From IMCC26077 sp044344975 (GTDB lineage Bacteria; Actinomycetota; Actinomycetes; Nanopelagicales; Nanopelagicaceae), in the NCBI GenBank assembly GCA_044344975.1, contig JBIJBY010000076.1:1-6024 (forward strand): a DNA stretch of 6,024 nt. Reading direction: 5' to 3'. The notes beneath the pieces are model-generated. The model did no database searches. It worked only from the letters and a program-made list of their open reading frames with translations, and was not told the origin of the DNA. Each line of letters begins with the position of its first letter. The first letter of the stretch is position 1. The translations under genes were made by a program, and so were the position numbers. Shown piece after piece: positions 1 to 5,858 of this stretch.

Positions 1-806
1 ACTCCTTGACCCGTGTCTTCGCCATTGCATCAGGTAAAGGCGGAGTGGGAAAATCATCTCTGACTGCAAACCTTGCTGTTGCACTTGCAGCGCGTGGGCA
101 GCGGGTGGGAATTCTTGATGCTGACGTTTATGGCCATTCAATTCCGCGAATACTCGGAATGCTCGGCGCTCGACCTACAGCCATCGACAACACCACTTTT
201 ATTCCACCGGAAGATTTACGCGGTATTCGCGTTGCATCAATGGAAATGTTTAAACCCCAACGCGAGGATCCGGTGGCATACCGTGGCCCGATTCTCCACA
301 AAGTTTTGGAACAACTTCTAGCCGATGCTTATTGGGGAGAATTGGATTTCCTCCTCCTTGATCTTCCGCCAGGTACCGGCGATATTGCGATCTCTCTTGG
401 CCAGCTAATTCCTTCGTCAGAGCTGATAATTGTTACAACGCCACAAATCGCTGCCGCAGAAGTTGCCGAGCGAGCAGGACGACTTGCGCATCAGCTGAAA
501 CAACAATTAGCTGGAGTTATTGAAAACATGTCAGCATTTCCTTGCCCACATTGTGGCGAGAGCATCTCGCTCTTTGGAACAGGTGGCGGCGAAGAGACTG
601 TTGCGAGGTTAGAGCGCCTAACGGGGGGAAGCGTTCCACTATTGGGGCGAATTCCATTTGATCCAGCTCTTCGATTAGCTGGGGATGAAGGAACTCCGCT
701 TGCCCACGAGAATCCATCAACTCAAGCGATTATCGAAATTGCTGAGCGCCTGATTAAGCGAAGCGATTCTTTAGCGGGAAGAAGATTGCCGCTTTCAGCT
801 CGCTGA
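1..806 (+). CDS. mrp: Mrp/ApbC-family P-loop ATPase, Fe-S cluster carrier (5' end cut by window)
   Basis: This is a cytoplasmic MinD/ParA-like ATPase of the Mrp/ApbC/Nbp35 family, which binds a bridging 4Fe-4S cluster and passes it to apo-proteins. Counting from the TTG at position 6 as residue 1, I see the deviant Walker A GKGGVGKSS (10-18), the switch region LDADVYG (37-43), the Walker B-like DLPPGTGD (119-126), VTTPQ (143-147), and ENMS followed by the cluster-binding pair CPHC (180-183). The C-terminal IPFDP is also typical. The TTG is probably not the start. The preceding codon (3-5, TCC) is open, and SLTRV just before the P-loop is the usual actinobacterial linker after an N-terminal MIP18/DUF59 domain. 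About 100 residues therefore probably lie upstream, off the window. The 3' end overlaps the oppositely oriented DUF1003 gene by 12 bp. Family assignment is very secure; cluster-carrier activity is known for the family, not shown here. Confidence 0.95.
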   Translation, partial: SLTRVFAIASGKGGVGKSSLTANLAVALAARGQRVGILDADVYGHSIPRILGMLGARPTAIDNTTFIPPEDLRGIRVASMEMFKPQREDPVAYRGPILHKVLEQLLADAYWGELDFLLLDLPPGTGDIAISLGQLIPSSELIIVTTPQIAAAEVAERAGRLAHQLKQQLAGVIENMSAFPCPHCGESISLFGTGGGEETVARLERLTGGSVPLLGRIPFDPALRLAGDEGTPLAHENPSTQAIIEIAERLIKRSDSLAGRRLPLSAR

Positions 807-1286
807 ATCTGGAGGAGACTTATCTTCCTCTGTTTTAATTTCTGAGAGCAACTCACGGAGTTCACTACGAATGAAGTCACGAGTTGCCACATCACCTAGA
901 CCATCTCGAAGCGCAGCAATCTCACGAGTTAGATACTCGGTATCGGCAAGATTGCGCTCATCACGAAGTCGATCTTCAGCTGATTGGATTCGATCGCGGT
1001 CTGCCTGACGATTTTGTGCTAGCAAAATCAAAGGAGCAGCATATGAAGCTTGCAGAGAGAGAATTAACGTCAGAAAGATGAAGGGAAATGGATCAAAGCG
1101 AAATTGAGTGGGCGCAAATGCATTCCACAAAACCCATGTGAGCACAAAGACCGACATGTAGACCAAGAAATTTGCAGTTCCTAAGAAGCGAGCGAATCGT
1201 TCAGAGAGTTGTCCAAATGCCTCTGAGTTATAAGTTGGGCGCAAGGAGCGCTTGCCGCGCCGGGGTAGATCGAGTCGATTGCTCAT
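795..1286 (-). CDS. DUF1003 family two-helix membrane protein
   Basis: A complete 163-residue DUF1003 protein; the family has no firmly established biochemical function. It has a basic N-terminus (RLDLPRRGKR, 4-13), then two hydrophobic helices at about 37-56 and 67-90. The second carries the family hallmark SLQASYAAPLILLAQNRQ (77-94). A highly charged tail predicted as coiled coil (about 92-152) follows and would be cytoplasmic with the N-terminus if the two helices form a hairpin. The ATG start is well fixed: it overlaps the TGA stop of the upstream MgtE-like gene as ATGA and has a strong Shine-Dalgarno sequence about six bases away. The pair is therefore co-transcribed and probably translationally coupled, which suggests the two products work together. 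The last codons overlap the end of mrp on the other strand. Family call is strong; the role is unknown. Confidence 0.92.
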   Translation of the reverse strand: MSNRLDLPRRGKRSLRPTYNSEAFGQLSERFARFLGTANFLVYMSVFVLTWVLWNAFAPTQFRFDPFPFIFLTLILSLQASYAAPLILLAQNRQADRDRIQSAEDRLRDERNLADTEYLTREIAALRDGLGDVATRDFIRSELRELLSEIKTEEDKSPPDSAS

Positions 1287-2545
1287 TTCAACACCTCCCT
1301 GGTGCCGTCATCATGTTGTGCTCGCCAGTTTTCTGGGAGTAAGTGATCAAGAACGTCATCAACGGTAACGACGCCAAGCAACCGGTCCTTCTCGTCGACA
1401 ATTGGAACTGCTACTAAGTTGTAAGCAGCAAAATACGAGGAAATAGTGGTGAGATTTCGATCGGGGGTAAGCGACTCGGACTCGGTATCAATCATCGAAC
1501 CTAGGAGCGTAGCTGGCGGTTCGCGAAGAAGGCGCTGAAAGTGCGCGATACCAAGGAATTTGCCAGTTGGAGTCTCATGTGGCGCTCGTGTTACGAAGAC
1601 TTGAGAGGCTAAGGCTGGCGTGATTTCACTCGCGCGCAGCGCAGCAAGCGCTTCAGCAACTGTGTTATCTGCAGCGAGAATGATTGGCTCAGTCGTCATC
1701 ATTCCGCCTGCCGAGTAATCCTCGTAAACCATCAGACGTCGAACATCTTCAGCATCTTCAGGCTCCATTAAGTTAAGGAGTGACTCTGCTTTTTCGCTAC
1801 CAACTTCTCGAAGGAGATCTGCAGCATCATCAGGATCCATCTCACCAAGAACATCAGCGGCGCGCTCACCTTCAAGTTGAGCAAGCAAAGTTACGCGCTC
1901 ACCCTCTTCCATCTCTTCAAGTAGATCTGCAAGACGCTCATCATCAAGCGCTCTGGCGATTTCAACGCGACGAGACATCGAGAGATCATGAAGTGCGCCG
2001 GCTAGGTCGGCAGCTTTAAGGCTTGATAGCGTTGCCAAAAGATTGCGAGCTTCATCATCAGTCTCACCTGCCGCGAACTCAGTTAACTGTGAATATTCGA
2101 CTGTTTTGCCGGGACCTCTTCTGCGCAACCCAGAATTTTTGGTGACGACATGGACTTTGTTAAGAAGCCAATCACCTCGACGAGTTTGCTCCATCGCAAT
2201 ATCTTCAATAATTACTCGCTCAGGCTTGCCAATCAATGTTGTAGTGCGATCGAGGAATTCACCGAGTACAAGAAATTCTCCCGGGCGTGGTTGAAATCTC
2301 CGCACATTTAACAAACCAGTGATAACTACCGTCCCTGGCTCAATCGAGGTAACTCGTGTGATTGGGATAAAAATTCTTCGTCGAGGTGGCACTTCGATGA
2401 TTACTCCAAGGACGCGTGGTGGCACTTGGCCGGTTTGTAGGGTCGCGACGACGTCGCGCACCTTTCCCACTTGGTCACCCGTTGGGTCAAAAACCGCGGT
2501 TCCTGCAAGGCGCGCTATAAAGACTCGATTTAATGTAGCGCTCAT
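1283..2545 (-). CDS. Soluble MgtE N-domain/CBS-pair protein with PRC-barrel-like N-terminus
   Basis: A 420-residue protein if started at the ATG at 2545. An N-terminal PRC-barrel-like region (about 5-80, with FIARLAGTAVFDPTGDQVGK at its start) is followed by a second similar segment (about 95-145). Next comes an MgtE N-type acidic superhelical domain (about 165-275, with repeats such as LADLLEEM and AADVLGEMDPDDAADLL), the YSAGGMMT hinge (277-284) and a CBS pair (about 280-405, ending VDDVLDHLLPENW). In MgtE channels the N and CBS domains sense cytosolic Mg2+. Here the transmembrane pore is absent, so this is a sensor or regulator, not a transporter. The frame stays open 64 codons further upstream to 2737, but that extension lacks family character and runs across the divergent gene. 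The RLAG-containing N-terminus is the conserved one. The stop overlaps the DUF1003 start (ATGA). Confidence 0.9.
   Translation of the reverse strand: MSATLNRVFIARLAGTAVFDPTGDQVGKVRDVVATLQTGQVPPRVLGVIIEVPPRRRIFIPITRVTSIEPGTVVITGLLNVRRFQPRPGEFLVLGEFLDRTTTLIGKPERVIIEDIAMEQTRRGDWLLNKVHVVTKNSGLRRRGPGKTVEYSQLTEFAAGETDDEARNLLATLSSLKAADLAGALHDLSMSRRVEIARALDDERLADLLEEMEEGERVTLLAQLEGERAADVLGEMDPDDAADLLREVGSEKAESLLNLMEPEDAEDVRRLMVYEDYSAGGMMTTEPIILAADNTVAEALAALRASEITPALASQVFVTRAPHETPTGKFLGIAHFQRLLREPPATLLGSMIDTESESLTPDRNLTTISSYFAAYNLVAVPIVDEKDRLLGVVTVDDVLDHLLPENWRAQHDDGTREVLK
1293..1299 (-). promoter_or_regulatory. Strong Shine-Dalgarno for DUF1003 gene
   Basis: Read on the minus strand this is GGGAGGT, close to the ideal anti-16S complement, six bases before the ATG at 1286. 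It lies inside the last codons of the MgtE-like gene. It fixes the DUF1003 start and suggests that gene can be initiated strongly in its own right, not only by coupling. Confidence 0.75.
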
Positions 2546-2552
2546 AAGGCTA

Positions 2553-2558
2553 AGGGTA
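2553..2558 (-). promoter_or_regulatory. Candidate -10 hexamer for the MgtE-like/DUF1003 operon (leaderless)
   Basis: Read leftward, the hexamer is TACCCT (TANNNT pattern) and ends seven bases before the ATG at 2545. This is the spacing expected when transcription starts at the A of the start codon. No convincing Shine-Dalgarno precedes this ATG, which fits a leaderless mRNA, common in actinobacteria. No TTGACA-like -35 is visible at 17-18 bp. The motif is short and could be chance. Confidence 0.4.
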
Positions 2559-2563
2559 CCGGC

Positions 2564-2569
2564 TAGGGT
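2564..2569 (+). promoter_or_regulatory. Candidate -10 hexamer for the EamA-PHP-MarC-nuclease operon (leaderless)
   Basis: TAGGGT (TANNNT pattern) ends seven bases before the ATG at 2577, so a transcript could begin at that start codon. No Shine-Dalgarno is seen before any of the clustered ATGs (2571, 2577, 2580, 2586), in contrast to the PHP gene downstream. No clear -35 is present. This spacing is my main reason for choosing 2577 as the EamA start. Confidence 0.4.
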
Positions 2570-2576
2570 CATGCTC

Positions 2577-3506
2577 ATGATGTCGATGAATCGAGGAAGA
2601 AATGGGGGCAGAAGAGCTGCACCTATTAGCGGGGGCGATCTCACTCGATTAGCTATCGGCGTTATCGGCATTGGTACCTCAGGTCCACTCATTGCGCTTG
2701 GCGCGATGGCCGTACCGGTAGCAATTTTCTGGCGCAATCTCGGTGGAGCCCTGATTAGCCTGCCTTTCGCGCTCGCTAAGGGAGAGTGGCGTTCGCTCTC
2801 AAAAAAATCATGGAGTTGGTCAATTCTTGCGGGAGTATTTCTAGCGCTTCATTTCATATGTTTCTTCTATTCCATGCGGTTAACCAGCGTAGCGAGCGGT
2901 ACTGCGCTGACTGCCACGCAACCAATTTTTGTTGCGCTTTGGCTTCGCTACAAAGGCCGGACAGTTGATCGTCGCGTTTGGCTTGGAATGGCAATCTCGA
3001 TGGTCGGCGTATTAATTATCACTGGAGTTGATTGGTCGCTATCAACGCGATCGCTCACCGGTGATCTCGTTGCTTTACTCGGCGGCGCTCTTGCCGCTGC
3101 ATACGTCACTGCAGGATCGCATGTGCAGAAAGTTGTCTCTACTACTACCTATACGACAATCTGTTATCTAGTGTGTGCCTTGACTTGTTTAATTGTTGTG
3201 ATACCAAGCAGCGCACCAATATTTGATTACCCGCAATCTGAGTGGCTCCTGATACTTGGATTGATCATCGGAGCCCAGTTACTCGGGCATACCCTTTTTA
3301 ATCAAGTTTTGGTTCGAGTCAATCCTGCAGTGGTGTCATTAATCGTTTTCTTTGAGGTACCAGTCGGCGCGCTCTTGGCTTTTTGGTGGTTAGGACAGGT
3401 ACCACCAGCAGGGATCATTCCAGGTATCGCACTGCTGATATTTGGAAGCGGTTTAGTGGCCTCGCGAACTTCACAATTACAGGAGACGGTAACGCGTGAA
3501 AATTGA
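2577..3506 (+). CDS. EamA/DMT-superfamily membrane transporter
   Basis: A ten-helix drug/metabolite transporter-type permease of the inner membrane, about 309 residues, a normal length for the EamA family. It shows the duplicated architecture. The first EamA repeat runs from LTRLAIGVIGIGTSGPLIAL (about 22-41) to TATQPIFVALWLRYKGR and then SMVGVLIITG. The second runs from LLGGALAAAYVTAGS through GHTLFNQVLVRVNPAVVSL and FFEVPVGALLAFWWLGQ to the last helix (GIIPGIALLIFGSGLVASR). Substrate cannot be read from sequence; relatives export amino acids, metabolites or drugs. The start is uncertain: ATGs at 2571, 2577, 2580 and 2586 are all in frame, and 2577 is preferred for the leaderless -10 spacing. 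The frame is open back to 2319, but that part is antisense to the MgtE-like gene and is not hydrophobic. First gene of the rightward operon; its last 11 bp overlap the PHP gene. Confidence 0.88.
   Translation: MMSMNRGRNGGRRAAPISGGDLTRLAIGVIGIGTSGPLIALGAMAVPVAIFWRNLGGALISLPFALAKGEWRSLSKKSWSWSILAGVFLALHFICFFYSMRLTSVASGTALTATQPIFVALWLRYKGRTVDRRVWLGMAISMVGVLIITGVDWSLSTRSLTGDLVALLGGALAAAYVTAGSHVQKVVSTTTYTTICYLVCALTCLIVVIPSSAPIFDYPQSEWLLILGLIIGAQLLGHTLFNQVLVRVNPAVVSLIVFFEVPVGALLAFWWLGQVPPAGIIPGIALLIFGSGLVASRTSQLQETVTREN
3481..3486 (+). promoter_or_regulatory. Shine-Dalgarno deciding the GTG start of the PHP gene
   Basis: AGGAGA lies nine bases before the GTG at 3496, inside the end of the EamA gene. 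An in-frame TAA at 3490-3492 rules out any earlier start, so GTG at 3496 is the only start that keeps the first metal-binding HxH motif. Confidence 0.75.
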
Positions 3507-4347
3507 TTTACATTCGCATACAAATCTGAGTGATGGCCTCGATTCACCAGCTGCGCTCGTGCGCTCGGCAAAAGAAGCTGGGCTATCTGTTCTCGCTATC
3601 ACCGATCACGACACTCTTGAGGGTTGGCAATCACTATCTTCCGCAGCAGAAACGGGAAGCTTGACGGTAGTTCCTGGAGCGGAGATTTCTTGTCGAACAG
3701 CAAGTGGAATGAGCGTGCACATCTTGGGCTATCTCTTCAACCCTACTGATCTGGCGCTAACCGAGTTGATGTCGCTAACTCGAGATGATCGCATTCCACG
3801 AATAAAAAAAATCATTCAGTTGCTAAATGAAGCTGGTATTGAGATCACCTTTTCAGATGTTGCAAAGCACTCTGAGAGCGCTCAAACAATTGGTCGTCCG
3901 CATTTAGCTGATGCACTTATTGAACGCGGGGTGGTTGCATCTCGTGACCAAGCATTTGCACAGTATCTGCATAATGATTCACCCTTCTATGTTGGGCATT
4001 TTGCGCCCACACCAGAGGTTGCTGTCCATGCAATAAAAAATGGAGGTGGGGTGAGCGTTTTAGCGCACGGCTTAGCAGGCTCTCGGGGGGCCACCTACAC
4101 ACTTTCTGAGATTGAAGCGTTGCTTGAACATGGCCTCGATGGACTTGAAGTTGATCACCGAGACCATGATCACTCTGCTCGGGGCGCCCTGCGAGAGATA
4201 GCCCATGCGCATAATCTCTTCGCCACTGGCTCGAGCGACTATCACGGCGCCGTGGGTGCGCAACGCCTTGGTATGGAGCTCACCGCGCCTGAAGTTTGGG
4301 AGGGTATCCTCGCTCGAGGACGAGGTTGTGGAGTGTTTACAATATGA
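3496..4347 (+). CDS. PHP-domain phosphoesterase, TrpH/YciV (RNase AM-like) type
   Basis: A 283-residue cytoplasmic metal-dependent phosphoesterase. The metal-site residues are in family order: HSH (6-8) and D13, TDHDT (36-40), E63 in PGAE, H75, H136 in GRPH, H191 in LAHG, and the final DYH (248-250). Between about 80 and 165 sits the inserted helical segment typical of the TrpH/YciV branch. Characterised relatives hydrolyse 3',5'-nucleotide bisphosphates (pAp-like) and trim RNA or oligonucleotides from the 5' end, so a role in nucleotide salvage or RNA turnover is likely. The LEVDHRDHDHSARG stretch (217-230) looks like the actinobacterial form. The GTG start is fixed by an upstream in-frame stop and a good Shine-Dalgarno. 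The gene overlaps EamA by 11 bp and MarC by ATGA. The family is secure; the exact substrate is inferred. Confidence 0.92.
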   Translation: MKIDLHSHTNLSDGLDSPAALVRSAKEAGLSVLAITDHDTLEGWQSLSSAAETGSLTVVPGAEISCRTASGMSVHILGYLFNPTDLALTELMSLTRDDRIPRIKKIIQLLNEAGIEITFSDVAKHSESAQTIGRPHLADALIERGVVASRDQAFAQYLHNDSPFYVGHFAPTPEVAVHAIKNGGGVSVLAHGLAGSRGATYTLSEIEALLEHGLDGLEVDHRDHDHSARGALREIAHAHNLFATGSSDYHGAVGAQRLGMELTAPEVWEGILARGRGCGVFTI

Positions 4348-4985
4348 GTGGAAGTGTTGGCGCAGTTAGCGCCTTGACCTTTGGTATTCAAGTATTCGTA
4401 ACGTTAATCGTGATTATTGATCCGCCAGGTGTGATGCCGATCTTTCTCTCGTTGGTTTCAAAGTACTCGCCTGAACAGCAACGTCGACTCGCCTGGAAAA
4501 CCGCAAGCGTCTCCTTGCTGTTAATCGTTATCTTCGCGCTATTTGGCCAATTCATTTTGGATTATTTAAAGATCTCACTGCCTGCGCTCCAAGGTGCTGG
4601 AGGCTTGCTCCTTCTTTTGGTTGCGCTAGATCTCCTTACTGGTAATCAAAAGGAGCAAGGCAATGATCAGGATGTGAGCGTGGCTCTTGTACCGCTAGGT
4701 ACGCCGCTGCTTGCAGGTCCCGGTGCGATTGTCGCGACAATCATCTTCGTGAAGCAAGCGAACACTGCAGGTTCTGGGAGTTCGTTATCAATGATGGCAG
4801 CGCTCTTCATCGCAATTATCTTGTTACATATTTTTCTTGGGCTCGTGCTGGCTTATTCAACGGGAATCATTAAAGTAATCAAGAAATCTGGCGTCACGTT
4901 AATTGCGCGGATTGCAGGTCTCTTGCTCGCGGCAATCGCAGTTCAAATGATTGCAGATTCTGTACGAGCCTTTATAAACGCATGA
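4344..4985 (+). CDS. MarC family (UPF0056) integral membrane protein
   Basis: A 213-residue protein with about six transmembrane helices. It has the two internally similar MarC signatures: VTLIVIIDPPGVMPIFLSL in the first half and VALVPLGTPLLAGPGAIVAT in the second, each a helix broken by a proline/glycine turn. A polar loop (GNQKEQGNDQD) separates the halves. The family was once linked to multiple antibiotic resistance in E. coli, but that was later withdrawn; transport function and substrate are unknown. I chose ATG 4344 because it overlaps the PHP stop as ATGA, has GGAG at 4330-4333 about ten bases upstream, and gives the usual family length. A TTG at 4296 in the same frame would add 16 polar residues not expected in the family. 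Its own stop overlaps the next gene's ATG, again as ATGA. Family call strong, function open. Confidence 0.92.
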   Translation: MSGSVGAVSALTFGIQVFVTLIVIIDPPGVMPIFLSLVSKYSPEQQRRLAWKTASVSLLLIVIFALFGQFILDYLKISLPALQGAGGLLLLLVALDLLTGNQKEQGNDQDVSVALVPLGTPLLAGPGAIVATIIFVKQANTAGSGSSLSMMAALFIAIILLHIFLGLVLAYSTGIIKVIKKSGVTLIARIAGLLLAAIAVQMIADSVRAFINA

Positions 4986-5797
4986 GCGGAGAGAATCTGC
5001 AAGCTTCTTTTGAAGGCATGCCAGAGAAACTCTTTTCGTGCACCCCGTATCGATTAGAAACGTGGCTCGATTGTCCAAAAAAGTATCGCTATACCTACAT
5101 CGATATTCCTAAGCCACCTCGTGGTGGCCCATGGGGGCATACAAGTATGGGTAGCGCGGTACACAATGCACTTCGCGAATGGTTCACATTGCCATCAGAA
5201 GAGAGAACACCAGAGCGAGGCGTCGAGCTGGTTGGAAAACATTGGCGTAACGATGGCTTTCGAGATGATGAACAGTCGGAGCGATATCGTTTTCGGTCCC
5301 AACAGTGGGTGCGCCAATACCTTAAGGATGTAGATCCCCTTTTTGAACCGCGTGGACTTGAGCGAACGGTAAGTGCAACCACTGAGCGGCTTGCACTCTC
5401 TGGGCGAGTAGATCGAATAGATGAACGTGGGGATGAATTAGTGATTGTTGACTATAAGACGGGTAAACGCCCACCCGACGAGGTCGAGGCAGGCGGCTCA
5501 CTTGCGCTCGCCCTTTATGCAATTGGTGCTGAGCGAACTTTGCGAAAGAAGTGTCGAACCGTAGAGCTCCATCATCTTCCATCAGAGACTAGGGCGGTCT
5601 ATCGACATGATGATGCATCACTGGCTCGTCATGTTAAGCGAGCCGAACGTATAGCGGCCGAAGCTCTCGAAGCAACTGCGCAAGGGCGCTTCATCGCCAC
5701 TCCGGGAGCGCTCTGTGGGTATTGCGATTACGCTCGGATATGTACAGATGCGGATCGGGAACCTGCACAACCATGGGCGGGGCTCGACGAGAATTGA
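4982..5797 (+). CDS. Stand-alone RecB-like PD-(D/E)XK nuclease with predicted 4Fe-4S cluster
   Basis: A 271-residue nuclease of the RecB/AddB/Cas4 (PDDEXK_1) family without a helicase part. In order: C31 in the LDCPKKYRYTY block, H61 in the GSAVH helix motif, D144 in GRVDRID, and D157-Y-K159 in VIVDYKTGK, which form the PD-(D/E)XK metal site. The C-terminal CGYCDYARIC supplies C245, C248 and C254. C31 plus these three match the four-cysteine iron-sulfur staple of AddB and Cas4. The QxxxY element that usually follows reads ALALY (175-179), lacking the glutamine. The likely substrate is DNA ends or single strands, acting in repair. The ATG start overlaps the MarC stop (ATGA) without a clear Shine-Dalgarno, so translation is probably coupled; ATG at 5018 is a less likely alternative. 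I see no cas or addA neighbour, so this is a housekeeping copy, not a CRISPR adaptation protein. Confidence 0.9.
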   Translation: MSGENLQASFEGMPEKLFSCTPYRLETWLDCPKKYRYTYIDIPKPPRGGPWGHTSMGSAVHNALREWFTLPSEERTPERGVELVGKHWRNDGFRDDEQSERYRFRSQQWVRQYLKDVDPLFEPRGLERTVSATTERLALSGRVDRIDERGDELVIVDYKTGKRPPDEVEAGGSLALALYAIGAERTLRKKCRTVELHHLPSETRAVYRHDDASLARHVKRAERIAAEALEATAQGRFIATPGALCGYCDYARICTDADREPAQPWAGLDEN

Positions 5798-5807
5798 GTG
5801 AAGTGAA

Positions 5808-5832
5808 TAGGTATCCCTCAATGGTTTACCTA
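5808..5832. repeat. Short inverted repeat before the DUF2236 gene (weak terminator or operator)
   Basis: TAGGTA (5808-5813) and TACCTA (5827-5832) are perfect 6-bp complements with a 13-base interval, followed by AAA and six T's (5836-5841). The layout recalls an intrinsic terminator for the upstream operon. The stem is short and only one third G/C, and it does not extend outward (A opposite A), so termination would be weak. The right arm runs into the TAAAAT hexamer at 5831, so it could instead be an operator for the next gene. Confidence 0.3.
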
Positions 5833-5836
5833 AAAT
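5831..5836 (+). promoter_or_regulatory. Candidate -10 hexamer for the DUF2236 gene
   Basis: TAAAAT is the best -10 match in this gap and would place the transcript start near 5843, just ahead of the Shine-Dalgarno. No good -35 is present at 17-18 bp (5808-5813 reads TAGGTA). The A/T-rich tract around it weakens specificity. Confidence 0.35.
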
Positions 5837-5844
5837 TTTTTACT

Positions 5845-5851
5845 GGGGGAG
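5845..5851 (+). promoter_or_regulatory. Shine-Dalgarno for the GTG-started DUF2236 gene
   Basis: GGGGGAG ends seven bases before the GTG at 5859 and supports that codon as the start. Confidence 0.65.
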
Positions 5852-5858
5852 TTCTTCT

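Noticed and set aside
6..8. TTG as the true start of mrp
   Set aside because: The upstream codon is open, and SLTRV before the P-loop matches the linker after the usual N-terminal domain. The gene most likely continues off the left edge.
1283..2545. Calling the MgtE-like gene a magnesium transporter
   Set aside because: No hydrophobic pore helices are present; only the N and CBS regulatory domains are recognisable.
2319..2576. 86-codon N-terminal extension of the EamA transporter
   Set aside because: It lies opposite the MgtE-like gene, is rich in arginine and threonine, is not membrane-like, and would make the protein far longer than the family.
2602..2652. Short ATG frame after a GAGGAAG Shine-Dalgarno-like sequence inside the EamA N-terminus
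   Set aside because: It ends at a TAG after 16 codons and is out of frame with EamA. The purine run is probably coincidental, although it is the best Shine-Dalgarno-like match near this start.
2546..2737. 64-codon N-terminal extension of the MgtE-like protein
   Set aside because: It is antisense to the EamA coding start and shows no domain character. The conserved family N-terminus begins at the ATG at 2545.
4296..4343. Upstream TTG start for MarC
   Set aside because: It adds 16 polar residues inside the PHP gene. ATG 4344 has the ATGA overlap and gives the normal family length.
4982..5797. Cas4 and a nearby CRISPR system
   Set aside because: The motifs fit the broader RecB/AddB/Cas4 nuclease family, but there is no repeat array and no cas1, cas2 or effector gene in the window.
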